This document shows positions 17,269-26,065 of a DNA stretch of 64,000 nucleotides, piece by piece. Source of the stretch: Acetobacter malorum (lineage in GTDB: Bacteria > Pseudomonadota > Alphaproteobacteria > Acetobacterales > Acetobacteraceae); NCBI RefSeq assembly GCF_001580615.1, contig NZ_LHZC01000041.1, forward strand, positions 24,523 through 88,522, written 5' to 3'. The notes beneath the pieces are model-generated. The model was not told the origin of the DNA and made no database searches. It saw only the letters and a program-made list of their open reading frames with translations. Both the position numbers and the translations under genes were made by a program. Position 1 is the first letter of the stretch, and every line of letters begins with the position of its first letter.

Positions 17269-18408
17269 ATGGAACTTTATGCACTTCTCAAACTGATCTG
17301 GGCGGCTCTGCTGTGCGTGCTGCTAATCGGCCTGGGGCTGATGGTCGGCATGGATATGGGCGTTGGCACCCTGCTCCGCTTTGTGGGCCGGAATGATGGA
17401 GAGCGCCGCACGGCCCTTAACATCATCGGCCCGCACTGGGATGGGAATCAGGTCTGGTTCATTCTGGGAGGCGGTGCGATTTTTGCCGCCTTCCCCACCC
17501 TGTATGCCACGTCCTTTTCCGTTTTTTATGTCGTAATGATCCTGCTGCTATTCAGCATGATCCTGCGGCCTGTCGCCTTTGAATATCGCTCCAAGGCGGA
17601 CTCCCACCTCTGGCGCGCTAGCTGGGACTGGGTGTTTCTGGTTTCCGGTTTCCTGCCCATGTTCATTTATGGCGCGGCCTTCGGGAATATCCTGCACGGC
17701 GTTGGCTACCATTTTGGCTGGACAGGGCAGTATTATCAGGACAGCTCCTTTTTCTCATATCTGCTGAACCCGTTTGCCATCCTGTGCGGCCTGATGTCGG
17801 TTGCCCTGAGTGTGTATCAGGGTGGCGTGATGCTGATGCTGCGGGCAGAAAACCCGATTCATGACCGCGCCCGTCGCTACGCCCTGCGCGGCGGCCTGAC
17901 GGCAGCAGTGCTGTTTATCATTGGGGGTTTCTTTATTACCCGTATGCAGGGCTTTGTGTTCACCGCCCCGGTGGACCCGGCTATGCCGGCTTCCCCCATG
18001 CACGGTCAGCACGTCGCCATGGTTGCCGGGGGCTGGCTGCATAATTACGCTGCCCACCCAGTCCTCTGGCTTCTGCCCCTGCTTGGGCTGGCCAGCATGG
18101 TTGGCGGAACACTGGCCGCACGGATGAATAAAGTCATTCTTGCCTGGTGGATTGGGCTTGGTTCATGGATTGGCACCATTGGCACGGTTGCTGCGGCGAT
18201 GTTCCCGTTCTTCATGCCTTCCACCACCACACCGGACCAGAGCCTGACCATCTGGAACAGCTCCGCCAGTGCTTATGGCCTGACCTGCATGCTGGTTGTC
18301 GCGCTGATCTTTGTGCCCATCATCCTCTGCTACACCTCATGGTGCTATTACGTGATGCGCGGCAAGGTTCACACGGCGGACATCGTTAACGATAGCCACA
18401 GCTACTAA
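17269..18408 (+). CDS. cydB: cytochrome bd ubiquinol oxidase subunit II
   Basis: Subunit II is the second large integral membrane component of the bd oxidase. The 379-residue length is as in E. coli bd-I. The N-terminal part shows GLMVGMDMGVGTLLRF and IGPHWDGNQVWFILGGGAIFAAFP, the strongest signature of CydB (the WDGNQVW motif). About eight transmembrane segments follow. A good ribosome binding site (AGAAAGG) precedes the start. cydX follows 14 bases after the stop, within the same transcript. Confidence 0.97.
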   Translation: MELYALLKLIWAALLCVLLIGLGLMVGMDMGVGTLLRFVGRNDGERRTALNIIGPHWDGNQVWFILGGGAIFAAFPTLYATSFSVFYVVMILLLFSMILRPVAFEYRSKADSHLWRASWDWVFLVSGFLPMFIYGAAFGNILHGVGYHFGWTGQYYQDSSFFSYLLNPFAILCGLMSVALSVYQGGVMLMLRAENPIHDRARRYALRGGLTAAVLFIIGGFFITRMQGFVFTAPVDPAMPASPMHGQHVAMVAGGWLHNYAAHPVLWLLPLLGLASMVGGTLAARMNKVILAWWIGLGSWIGTIGTVAAAMFPFFMPSTTTPDQSLTIWNSSASAYGLTCMLVVALIFVPIILCYTSWCYYVMRGKVHTADIVNDSHSY

Positions 18409-18422
18409 AAGGGAACTTTACC

Positions 18423-18626
18423 ATGCAACTGTTACGTCTGGCCGGTCTGGCCGCTGTTCTGGTCGTCTCCCTGCTGTTTGCCGTTTTTGTGGGGGATCAG
18501 GGCCCCTGGTACTTCGCGTGGGTGATTGGTACCATCATGATCATTCTCATTTCCGGTGCTGGTGCAATCCTGCTGGATGCGCAGCAGGACGGCAAAATCG
18601 GCTCCTCTTCCGATCAGGAGGTTTAA
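18423..18626 (+). CDS. cydX: CydX-like small subunit of the bd oxidase, two-helix form
   Basis: CydX is the small single-helix subunit that stabilises the haems of bd-I oxidase. The second half of this 67-residue protein matches it: WYFAWVIGT aligns with the E. coli CydX start MWYFAWILGT, followed by a helix and a charged tail (DAQQDGKIGSS). The first 28 residues form an extra hydrophobic helix (LLRLAGLAAVLVVSLLFAVFV) that E. coli CydX lacks. The start at 18423 has a good AAAGGGA site, so the longer form is probably real. It sits 14 bases after cydB. The last codons contain the ribosome binding site of the next small gene. Confidence 0.85.
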   Translation: MQLLRLAGLAAVLVVSLLFAVFVGDQGPWYFAWVIGTIMIILISGAGAILLDAQQDGKIGSSSDQEV

Positions 18627-18628
18627 GC

Positions 18629-18727
18629 ATGCTCGGTGATCTTGAAGGAATAATTCTGTTTATTCCCGCCTTTTATCTTCTGCTTTACATTATTGCCTAT
18701 CGGGTTGTGCGTAAGCTTTTCCCGTAA
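18629..18727 (+). CDS. 32-residue single-helix membrane microprotein in the cyd operon
   Basis: This small frame is preceded by a perfect AGGAGG (18616-18621) seven bases before ATG and lies two bases after the cydX stop, so translation is well supported. The peptide has an acidic N-terminus (MLGDLEG), one hydrophobic helix of about 17 residues including FIPAFYLLLYIIAY, and a basic end (RVVRKLF), giving a clear orientation by the positive-inside rule. A strong terminator follows 28 bases after the stop. Position and shape suggest a further bd-oxidase accessory subunit, comparable in size to CydH/CydY, but sequence similarity to those is not apparent. Function is inference. Confidence 0.7.
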   Translation: MLGDLEGIILFIPAFYLLLYIIAYRVVRKLFP

Positions 18728-18755
18728 CAGGCTCTGTGCAGAAAGGCCTTTTCCA

Positions 18756-18787
18756 CCCCACGCCAGACCTCTGGTGTGGGGTTTTTT
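18756..18787 (+). terminator. rho-independent terminator ending the cyd operon
   Basis: CCCCAC (18756-18761) pairs with GTGGGG (18776-18781), with an inner CCAG/CTGG extension, followed by TTTTTT. It closes the cydDCABX-microprotein transcript. Confidence 0.92.
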
Positions 18788-18943
18788 ACATCATTCAGAA
18801 ACTTCTTTTTATTTCATAAGTTTTTAATGATTAATTCTGTTTTATTGTTGGGTTTCTATGGTATTTTACAGACATGGCTTCCAGCGGAGCGCACGCCTCC
18901 TCTTTGAGCCTGTTCTGACGAAAAGCCTCACAAGCTGCCGCTC

Positions 18944-20629
18944 TCATGCCTTTTCGCACCAGGCATGAGAGCGGGCCGCGGCCACTGCGGTATGGAGCTG
19001 GGCATAAATATTCCCCTCCCCCAGAACAGCACTAATCCGATGGCGATCCATATCGGCCCGTAAAAACGGATTAACCCGCCCAAAAGCAATCAGAACAGAT
19101 TGGGCCTGCAATTCCTGCAAAACGGTACGCAGAAGGCTGGCGGCAGAGTAATCAATATCCGTAATGGCGCTGGCATCCACCACAACACAGCGAACCGGGT
19201 TGGGGGCTGTTGTAATCAGAAAGCGGATATCATCTGCAAAGCGGTTACAATTTGCATAGAATAAATCCGCACAAAACCGATACACAATCAGCCCCGGTTC
19301 CGTTTCAACTCCGGCTTTGACGGGAGAGGCCTCCAGCAGCTTTGTCTGCGCATCTTCCTGCAAAACCATGGTATGTGGTTCATAACTGTGCCGCACATGG
19401 CGAAACAGGGAGAGCACAATCGCCACCAGAATACCCTGCTCCACACCAACACCTACAACCGTAGCAGCGGTGATCAGCGCCAGACCGAACTCTCCGGGGC
19501 TTTCGTGCCGTATGCGCCATAAGGCGCGCAGGTCAATCATCCCCATCGCGACACTGAAAACAATAGCCCCCAGCACACACCGTGGCAGATAGCGCAAAGG
19601 ACTCGTGAAAAAGAGCAAAACAACCAACGTGACAGCGGCAAAAACAAGTTGCGCCTTCTGGCTACGGGCTCCGGCCTGCACGGCCATGGCTGTCTGCGTC
19701 GGGCTGCCATTGACGGTAAATGTTCCGCTCAGACCGGCCAGAGCATTTGCAGCACTCAGCCCCAGAATATCCCTGTTGGCATCAACATCTTCCTGAAACT
19801 TATACGCGTAGGTTCGGGATGTTGCAGCACTTTGCGCAATAATGACGAACACGCAGGAAGCCGCCACCGGCAACAGGCTGAGCATGTCATTCCATCCCAC
19901 CCTAGGAAAATGCAGAGACGGCAAGCCGCCAGACAATGGGCCAACCAGCGCAACACCGCACGCTTCCAGCCCCAGCGCCCAACTGGCCGCAATACTGCCG
20001 ACCACCAGAACCAATGCCAGCGGCTTATGCGGCGCAAATTTCTCTCCAGCGTATAAAAGCAGGCACATGACAAGTGAGATTGCAGCGCTCAATGGCGCAA
20101 GATGCGGGAGCGCCTGCAACAAATCCACAAGTTGGAGAAAAGGGTTATGCGCTGTGGCCTGTAAGCCCAGCATGTCATACGTCATGGCAATGCCAACCTG
20201 CAGGCCAACACCCGCCATGAACCCCACCAGCACAGTGCGGGAAAGGAAGTCAGCCAGACACCCCAGCCTGAACAGCCGCGCCGCCAGCAGGAACCCGGCG
20301 CTCAACAGCGCGACCATGCTGACAAGCGCCATGTAATGCGCACTGCCCGGCGGGGCCATGCGCGACAGAGCACTGGAAAAAATAGCTGCGGTTGCAGAAT
20401 CTGCCGCCACGACCAGATGCCGGGAAGACCCGACACCAGCAAACGCCACGAGTGGTAGCAAAACTGTATAAAGCCCGGTTACAGCAGGCATCCCGGCAAT
20501 ACGGGCATATCCCAGAACCTGCGGGATATTCATACAGGCAAGAGAAAGCCCCGCCAGACTATCGCGCGCAGTGCTGGCCCAGCCTCCCTGCCCCCACCGC
20601 CTGAACAGGTCTTTCAGCATCTTGCCCAC
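18944..20629 (-). CDS. SulP (SLC26-type) anion permease with STAS domain
   Basis: This 561-residue inner-membrane transporter probably moves sulfate or another anion such as bicarbonate; the substrate cannot be read from sequence. The N-terminal two thirds hold about ten to twelve hydrophobic segments, including the family-typical SLACMNIPQVLGYARIAG (about residues 28-45) and a GLSGTFTVNGSPTQTAMAVQAGARS stretch (about 300-325). The C-terminal ~130 residues form a STAS domain, with VDASAITDIDYSAASLL as its nucleotide-binding-like loop. It converges on the cyd terminator and stands alone. A link to the nearby sulfur genes is possible but not shown. Confidence 0.9.
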   Translation of the reverse strand: MGKMLKDLFRRWGQGGWASTARDSLAGLSLACMNIPQVLGYARIAGMPAVTGLYTVLLPLVAFAGVGSSRHLVVAADSATAAIFSSALSRMAPPGSAHYMALVSMVALLSAGFLLAARLFRLGCLADFLSRTVLVGFMAGVGLQVGIAMTYDMLGLQATAHNPFLQLVDLLQALPHLAPLSAAISLVMCLLLYAGEKFAPHKPLALVLVVGSIAASWALGLEACGVALVGPLSGGLPSLHFPRVGWNDMLSLLPVAASCVFVIIAQSAATSRTYAYKFQEDVDANRDILGLSAANALAGLSGTFTVNGSPTQTAMAVQAGARSQKAQLVFAAVTLVVLLFFTSPLRYLPRCVLGAIVFSVAMGMIDLRALWRIRHESPGEFGLALITAATVVGVGVEQGILVAIVLSLFRHVRHSYEPHTMVLQEDAQTKLLEASPVKAGVETEPGLIVYRFCADLFYANCNRFADDIRFLITTAPNPVRCVVVDASAITDIDYSAASLLRTVLQELQAQSVLIAFGRVNPFLRADMDRHRISAVLGEGNIYAQLHTAVAAARSHAWCEKA

Positions 20630-20712
20630 CCTACTGGTATTCCGATCTCTCAGGGCTTTTTGCCGCCATTCCGGCGCTGCGTCACCTTATTTAAAAATAC
20701 GCATTCTCCCAT

Positions 20713-20755
20713 AAAAAAAGCCACCTCGCTCCAGCAAAGGAACGCGATGGCTTTT
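20713..20755 (-). terminator. hairpin terminator after the YidB-like gene
   Basis: On the minus strand AAAAGCCATCGCG...GGTGGCTTTTTTT forms a long stem with a U-rich end, 56 bases beyond the stop of the gene at 20812-21198. Confidence 0.75.
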
Positions 20756-20811
20756 AGAGCACTCAGATAATGCAAGGCGAACCGTAGGATGAACCTACGG
20801 GCTGAGATTTT

Positions 20812-21198
20812 TTAGGCCTGGCGTGCTTTACGCTGCGTATCAACCTTGTCCGTGCGGCAAGCAGGCGGCAGCACTTCCTGTAGGTTTGTAATCGTAGCGC
20901 TGCGGGACAGGCCACTTTCTGCGGCCAGTCGATCAATCACCTCAGACGGCAGGAGCTTTTGCACAACGTCTTCCGTCGTGGGTTCCACAACAGCGTGGTT
21001 TTCCCAGTGAGACACAACGGACTGCAAGCCATGCTGTTCTGCATGCTGGCGCACAGTCGCCTGCCCCGCATTATTGTTGCGCTCCAGATAATGGATGAGG
21101 GCGGAAGACAGACCGGATTTATCCGTAGTAGCCGCCGTTACCGTATCGGCCACAGCCGTCAGGGTAGAGCTGATTTTGTCTGTGGTGGAAGCTGTCAT
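20812..21198 (-). CDS. YidB/DUF937 family protein
   Basis: This is a 128-residue soluble protein. The second half shows the DUF937/YidB pattern: a helix with LLPSEVIDRLAAESGLSRS followed by a terminal LQEVLPP, and an earlier SALIHYLERNN. The family's biochemical role is unknown. The first 25 residues are Thr/Ser/Ala-rich. It is monocistronic, with a terminator downstream and a 270-base AT-rich upstream region before the SDR gene. No membrane segment or catalytic motif is visible. Confidence 0.7.
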   Translation of the reverse strand: MTASTTDKISSTLTAVADTVTAATTDKSGLSSALIHYLERNNNAGQATVRQHAEQHGLQSVVSHWENHAVVEPTTEDVVQKLLPSEVIDRLAAESGLSRSATITNLQEVLPPACRTDKVDTQRKARQA

Positions 21199-21468
21199 GA
21201 TAGTCCCCTTTATAGGAAAGTGGACGAAAGCATCAGGATGTCTCTACACCGCATTGTGTAAAAACGAAACACCAGCACCTGTGTCGCCTCGGCGCTGATT
21301 GTGCTCGCCCATTGTAAAACCTTACCCTTCCAACGAGGGAACTGCGCAGACGTTGCATATGGGTTTATGAACATTATGTCATAAAACTATACGCCCCTCT
21401 CATTCCCCGCAATGACACTCATCTCATGCCATCAGAAAGATAATTTTAATTTAAAGACTTTTCCAATA

Positions 21469-22263
21469 TCAGAAAATCGTTTCCAGAATACCACCTTCAA
21501 CCCGCAGAGCAGCTCCCGTTGTGGCCGAGGCTTCCTGTGACGCCACATACAGAATCATGTTAGCGACTTCTTCCACGCTGGCCGGGCGTCTGATCAGAGA
21601 AGACGGGCGCTGGGTACGCACAAATTCTTCACTGACCTCTTCAAGAGATTTCCCGGTTTCTTTCATTTTCTCTTTAAACATGGCCTGCACCCCTTCGGAC
21701 AGCGTCGGTCCGGGCAGGACAGCATTGACAGTCACACCTGTACCGGCCATCCGCTTGGCCAGACCACGGGAGACAGCAAGCTGCGCCGTTTTGGAGAAGC
21801 CGTAATGGATCATATCGACTGGAATATTCTGTGCAGATTCAGACGAGATGAAAATAACACGTCCCCAGCCCTTCTTTTCCATAGCAGGCAGATAAGCACG
21901 CGAGAGCCGCACGCCGGACATAACGTTCACATCAAAAAACTGCGTCCACGTTTCATCGGATGTTTCAAAGAAATCTTTGGGTGAAAAAATACCGACATTA
22001 TTCACAAGAATATCGCATGCAGGATGGGCCGAAAAGAGAGCGTCACATCCTTCTGCTGTACCCAGATCTGCCACACAGGCTGTCACCCGCGCATCCGGCA
22101 TATCTTTTTTGATAGCAGCTACAGCTTTCTCGCAAGCCTCCTGCTTGCGTCCATTCACCACAACCTCTGCCCCGGCGGCTGCAAGCCCTTTGGCTGTTGC
22201 CAGACCAATCCCGAGAGTAGACCCCGTGACAATAGCGTTCCGGCCTTTGAGATCAAATTTCAT
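21469..22263 (-). CDS. SDR-family oxidoreductase
   Basis: This is a classical short-chain dehydrogenase of 264 residues. The Rossmann nucleotide site TGSTLGIG is at about residues 14-21, the NNVG stabilising motif near 89, the catalytic Ser in ISSES and the YGFSK (Tyr-xxx-Lys) motif near 154-158. It therefore oxidises or reduces a carbonyl/alcohol with NAD(P). Substrate is unknown. The sequence lies close to bacterial 3-oxoacyl-ACP reductase-like enzymes of unassigned function. A ribosome binding site AAGGAG stands upstream of 22263. It is separated from its neighbours by 200-270 bases on both sides, so it is likely monocistronic. Confidence 0.88.
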   Translation of the reverse strand: MKFDLKGRNAIVTGSTLGIGLATAKGLAAAGAEVVVNGRKQEACEKAVAAIKKDMPDARVTACVADLGTAEGCDALFSAHPACDILVNNVGIFSPKDFFETSDETWTQFFDVNVMSGVRLSRAYLPAMEKKGWGRVIFISSESAQNIPVDMIHYGFSKTAQLAVSRGLAKRMAGTGVTVNAVLPGPTLSEGVQAMFKEKMKETGKSLEEVSEEFVRTQRPSSLIRRPASVEEVANMILYVASQEASATTGAALRVEGGILETIF

Positions 22264-22459
22264 GATGCGACTGCGCTCCTTCTTTGTTCACTCAGTTCTC
22301 GGCAACCAGCTCCTTCTGAGGCCGGATTTGGTAAGGAACTGATCTTATGGACGCAAAGAGCGACAAGGTGAGGTCGATCTCTGCGCGCACGTTTGACTAA
22401 GTGAACAGGAAAAGAGCAGAAAAGTTCATCGTGAAATGAACATATCTGCCAACTGCGGC

Positions 22460-23974
22460 TTATTCCGCAGCCAATATCTCCTGATATTTAAAGCGCGCCG
22501 TCGCGGTATCACACAGATAAGACTGCGCAATAACACTGGCATTTTCAGCCAGCTCGTTCACGGATTTTAGAATATACGCCACCTTGGCATCATCCATCAG
22601 CACACTGAAATTCAGCCGCACCCAGCCCGGCTTTTCTACTTCCTGCCCGGCTCGGATTGCCTCATGCATCCGCATGGATTCGTCCTGACCAAGCGAGAGA
22701 AGCCGATGCGCATACGGGCCTGCACACGCACAACCTCCACGCGCCTGAATACCATACAGATCTGACAGCATCCGCGTGAACAGCTGATGGTGAATCAGCT
22801 TTCCGTCTGCATCCTTCACACGGAATGAAAAAATAGGCAGATGCTGTTTTGCTTGTGGGTTTCCAAGAATTTCCAGATGCGGGTTGGCATTCCATACTTC
22901 ATACGCCCGCTGATAAAGCGTTTGGTTACGCTCTGCCATAAAAGCTGCGCCAATAGCATCCTTGACCAGAAAACACAGAGCCGCCCGAATATTCCCGACA
23001 ACATCCGGGGTGCCGGCTTCTTCGCGTGCCGTAACACTCTCTGAATAGTCATGGCCCCACGGCGAGACAAACCGCACCGTGCCCCCACCCGGCAGCGTTG
23101 GCTCCTGCGTGGCCACAGCCGCCTCCCGCACAATCAGCACACCGGACGCGCCGGGACCGCCAATGAACTTATGGGTGGAGAGCACAACGGCGTCTTTTTC
23201 CGCATCTGTCCCGGCCCGCATATCAATCGGCAGGTAAGGACCACCCCCGGCATAATCCCAGACAGATTTCGCGCCGTATTTTTTAAGAAGTCGTGTTACA
23301 GAATCAGTATCTGTCACAATACCTGTAACATTCGACGCACTGGAAAACGCACCGATTTTCAGACGCTCCGGGTCCGCTGCGGCCAGATGGGCTTCCAGTT
23401 GGGTCAAGTCCGGACCGCCATCAGGCGCTTCCGCAATTTCAATCAGTTCCGCACCGCTTTCCCGCCAGGGCAGGATATTGGAATGGTGTTCATACGGGCC
23501 AATCAGCACAAGCGGGCACTCGCCGGCCCGCACAGCATCCCGCACCCCCAGCAGATGCACAAGGCGGTTCAGGCCTGCGGTTGCCCCATTCCCCGTGAAG
23601 ATTGTCGCAAAACCCTGCTCAGCCCCGCACAGACGCGCAATAATCTGCCTCGCCTCATGCCGCAGGCGGTTCATAACCTGCCCGCAGAACGAGGCCTCCG
23701 TATGACTGTTGGCATAGTAAGGCAGCACCTGCGTGGCGACGGCCTGCTCAATCACGCCCAGAGCGCGGCCTGAGGCAACATAATCCGCATACACCAGCTT
23801 TCTGGGGCCAAACGGACCGGGGATAGTCAGATTATCGCCAATCAGGTCGTCCCGCAGGCGGGTAATCACATCATCACCCTGCAGGATTTTAGCAAAACGG
23901 GAAAAGAAGTTTTCGGGGGCAGACGTCATCATATTCAGGAACCACACGACTGAAAAAGGCTGTTCCGTCATCAT
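22460..23974 (-). CDS. class V aminotransferase-fold (cysteine desulfurase-like) enzyme
   Basis: This PLP-dependent enzyme of about 504 residues has the fold-type I class V layout: FTGNGATAGLNRL near the N-terminus (cofactor phosphate binding), the aspartate in VWDYAGGGPYLPIDM, and the Schiff-base lysine in STHKFIGGPGASG. A C-terminal ARGGCACAGPYAHRLL resembles the active-site cysteine region of SufS/CsdA-type desulfurases, but the overall length is greater than the usual ~405. Start choice is uncertain: 23974 has GGAG about 12 bases upstream, and a later start at 23932 is possible. It is divergent from an Lrp regulator, which probably controls it. Confidence 0.8.
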   Translation of the reverse strand: MMTEQPFSVVWFLNMMTSAPENFFSRFAKILQGDDVITRLRDDLIGDNLTIPGPFGPRKLVYADYVASGRALGVIEQAVATQVLPYYANSHTEASFCGQVMNRLRHEARQIIARLCGAEQGFATIFTGNGATAGLNRLVHLLGVRDAVRAGECPLVLIGPYEHHSNILPWRESGAELIEIAEAPDGGPDLTQLEAHLAAADPERLKIGAFSSASNVTGIVTDTDSVTRLLKKYGAKSVWDYAGGGPYLPIDMRAGTDAEKDAVVLSTHKFIGGPGASGVLIVREAAVATQEPTLPGGGTVRFVSPWGHDYSESVTAREEAGTPDVVGNIRAALCFLVKDAIGAAFMAERNQTLYQRAYEVWNANPHLEILGNPQAKQHLPIFSFRVKDADGKLIHHQLFTRMLSDLYGIQARGGCACAGPYAHRLLSLGQDESMRMHEAIRAGQEVEKPGWVRLNFSVLMDDAKVAYILKSVNELAENASVIAQSYLCDTATARFKYQEILAAE

Positions 23975-24030
23975 AAGAAACACCGCTCCAAAAAAGTTTC
24001 CCTATTTCATGATTGAATCCCTCTATATTC

Positions 24031-24042
24031 GATCATATGATC
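24031..24042. promoter_or_regulatory. perfect palindrome at the Lrp gene start
   Basis: GATCATATGATC is a perfect 12-bp palindrome ending four bases before the Lrp start codon, in the gap between two divergent genes. It is a candidate autoregulatory operator. Confidence 0.4.
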
Positions 24043-24046
24043 TGTT

Positions 24047-24508
24047 ATGAGCCATAAACTTGATAGTTTTGATCGTGCAATCCTACGCGCCTTGCAGCAG
24101 GATGCCTCGCTGTCTCAGAGGGATCTGGCGGAGCGGGTTGGTATGTCTCAAAACGCATGCTGGCGGCGACTGCAAGCCCTGCGCGCAGCGGGGGTCATGC
24201 AAGGGGAAACGCTCCGGCTGGACCGTGCTGCTGTGGAACTGGATCTGACTGTGCTGGTGCTTATTAAAACGCGTCATCATTCACAGGAGTGGCTGAAAAG
24301 CTTTCGACAGATCATCCTCTCCATCCCCAATATTGTCGATTTCTATCGGATTGCTGGTGAGTATGACTATATGCTGAAGGTAGTCGCGCGGGACATGAAT
24401 GCGTTTGATGCCATTTATCGCAAAATGATAGAAAAAATCGACATTGATACCGTTACCTCTTACATGGCGATGGAAGCGATTGCCGATAATCGGCCTCTCC
24501 CCGTCTGA
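24047..24508 (+). CDS. Lrp/AsnC-family transcriptional regulator
   Basis: The 153-residue protein has the standard two-part layout. The N-terminal helix-turn-helix is LDSFDRAILRALQQDASLSQRDLAERVGMSQNACWRRLQAL (residues 5-45; split here only as a description). The C-terminal ligand-binding half carries the family's GEYDYMLKVVARD motif. Such proteins usually sense an amino acid and regulate a neighbour's gene. The start at 24047 is unusual, with no visible Shine-Dalgarno and the palindrome GATCATATGATC immediately upstream. The divergent PLP enzyme at 22460-23974 is the likely target. It is followed 39 bases later by the ArsC-like gene. Confidence 0.93.
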   Translation: MSHKLDSFDRAILRALQQDASLSQRDLAERVGMSQNACWRRLQALRAAGVMQGETLRLDRAAVELDLTVLVLIKTRHHSQEWLKSFRQIILSIPNIVDFYRIAGEYDYMLKVVARDMNAFDAIYRKMIEKIDIDTVTSYMAMEAIADNRPLPV

Positions 24509-24547
24509 GACTGTCTTTCTTTTTCACTTGCAACAAGGACGCTGTTC

Positions 24548-24898
24548 ATGACTGTCACGCTGTACCACAACCCCGCCTGCGGCACGTCCCGCACGGTGCT
24601 TGGCCTGATTCGGGATGCCGGGATTGAGCCGGAAATTGTGCTGTACCTGAAAACACCGCCCAGCCGTGAAAAGCTGGCCGAACTGGTAAACCAGACCGAG
24701 CTGACAGCGCGTGATCTGCTACGCCAGAAAGGCACGCTTTATGAAGAGCTGGGGCTGAAAGACCCGAGTGTCACGGATGACCAGATTCTGGACGCGATTG
24801 CCGAACACCCGGCTCTGCTCAACCGCCCGATTGTGGTGACGGATAAAGGGGCTGCGGCGTGCCGGCCTGCGGACACAGTGCTCCGCCTTCTGCCCTGA
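24548..24898 (+). CDS. arsC: ArsC-family (glutaredoxin-coupled) arsenate reductase
   Basis: The 116-residue protein begins with TLYHNPACGTSR, which carries the catalytic cysteine (Cys11) of glutaredoxin-dependent ArsC enzymes, in the canonical HNPxCGTSR setting. A central KTPPSREKLAEL and C-terminal RPIVVTDKGAAACRP (arginine-binding region) also match. It would reduce arsenate to arsenite with glutathione. Some members (YffB/Spx-like group) have other roles, but the HNPxCGTSR motif favours true ArsC. No arsenite pump or ArsR gene adjoins it. It is preceded by AACAAGGACG as a ribosome binding site, 39 bases after the Lrp gene. Confidence 0.88.
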   Translation: MTVTLYHNPACGTSRTVLGLIRDAGIEPEIVLYLKTPPSREKLAELVNQTELTARDLLRQKGTLYEELGLKDPSVTDDQILDAIAEHPALLNRPIVVTDKGAAACRPADTVLRLLP

Positions 24899-24908
24899 TC
24901 AACCCGCT

Positions 24909-24938
24909 AAAAAAGCCCCGGCACAAACAGGCCGGGGC
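24909..24938 (-). terminator. rho-independent terminator for the class III alcohol dehydrogenase
   Basis: GCCCCGGC (24915-24922) pairs with GCCGGGGC (24931-24938). On the minus strand the stem is followed by TTTTTT, 12 bases after the dehydrogenase stop. On the plus strand there is no U run. Confidence 0.85.
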
Positions 24939-24949
24939 TGAAACAGACT

Positions 24950-26065
24950 TTAATATTCTACAACTGTGCGGATACTTTCTCCGCGCGCCATCATATCAAA
25001 GCCCTCGTTGATTTTTTCCAGCGGGAGCTTGTGGGTAATCAGATCATCAATATTGATCTTATGATCCATGTACCAATCAACAATTTTTGGAACATCGGTC
25101 CGCCCGCGCGCCCCACCAAATGCGGAGCCAATCCACCGACGACCCGTAACAAGCTGGAACGGGCGCGTGCTGATTTCCTGCCCGGCCCCAGCCACCCCGA
25201 TGATGGTTGAAACACCCCAGCCACGATGGGCACATTCCAGCGCCTGACGCATCAGGGTCGGGTTGCCCACACATTCAAACGTGTAATCCGCGCCGCCGTC
25301 TGTCAGTTCAATCAGATAGGCAACCAGATCGCCATTCGGCCCCAGATCCTTCGGGTTCACAAAATCAGTCATACCGAATTTGCGCGCAATGGCTTCCCGC
25401 TCCGGGTTGATGTCCACACCGATAATGCGATCAGCCCCGACCATTTTGGCCCCCTGAATGACATTGAGCCCAATGCCACCCAGCCCGAACACTACCACGG
25501 TAGAGCCCGTCTCGACCTTGGCCGTAAACAGCACCGCCCCAATGCCGGTCGTCACACCACAGCCGATGTAACAGACCTTATCGAACGGAGCGTCTTCCCG
25601 AATTTTGGCCAGCGCGATTTCCGGCAGAACCGTGTAATTCGCAAAGGTGGAGCAGCCCATATAATGATGGATTGGCTGACCTTTAAAGGAAAAACGCGAG
25701 GTCCCATCAGGCATCAGACCTTTTCCCTGTGTGGAACGAATAGCTGTGCACAGGTTAGTCTTACGGGAGAGGCAGGATTTACATTCCCGGCATTCCGGCG
25801 TGTAGAGCGGAATCACATGGTCACCGGGTTTGAGGTGGCGCACACCGGGGCCAACCTCAACCACAATGCCAGCGCCTTCATGCCCCAGAATGGCCGGGAA
25901 CAGACCTTCAGGGTCCGCGCCGGAGAGGGTGTATTTATCCGTGTGGCACAGGCCCGTTGCCTTGATTTCCACCAGAACTTCACCCTCACGCGGGCCTTCC
26001 AGCTGCACGGTTTCAATTTCCAGCGGTTTCCCCGCTTCAAAGGCTACGGCTGCCCGTACGTCCAT
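24950..26065 (-). CDS. adhC: S-(hydroxymethyl)glutathione dehydrogenase, class III alcohol dehydrogenase
   Basis: This zinc enzyme detoxifies formaldehyde as its glutathione adduct using NAD. It has 371 residues from the start at 26065, chosen because AGGGG lies six bases upstream; a longer frame reaches 26101. Catalytic zinc residues are in [14 protein letters not shown] and GHEGAGIV. The structural zinc lobe has four Cys in [15 protein letters not shown]. The Rossmann site is [16 protein letters not shown]. Class III markers such as [20 protein letters not shown] are present. It appears monocistronic with its own terminator. The 325-base upstream gap presumably contains its promoter. Confidence 0.95.
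   Translation of the reverse strand: MDVRAAVAFEAGKPLEIETVQLEGPREGEVLVEIKATGLCHTDKYTLSGADPEGLFPAILGHEGAGIVVEVGPGVRHLKPGDHVIPLYTPECRECKSCLSRKTNLCTAIRSTQGKGLMPDGTSRFSFKGQPIHHYMGCSTFANYTVLPEIALAKIREDAPFDKVCYIGCGVTTGIGAVLFTAKVETGSTVVVFGLGGIGLNVIQGAKMVGADRIIGVDINPEREAIARKFGMTDFVNPKDLGPNGDLVAYLIELTDGGADYTFECVGNPTLMRQALECAHRGWGVSTIIGVAGAGQEISTRPFQLVTGRRWIGSAFGGARGRTDVPKIVDWYMDHKINIDDLITHKLPLEKINEGFDMMARGESIRTVVEY

Noticed and set aside
18788..18943. AT-rich gap after the cyd operon containing GATTAATTCTGTTT, partly like the shared block 2
   Set aside because: Only a partial match with no inverted repeat, and it lies at the 3' end of the SulP gene rather than at a promoter.
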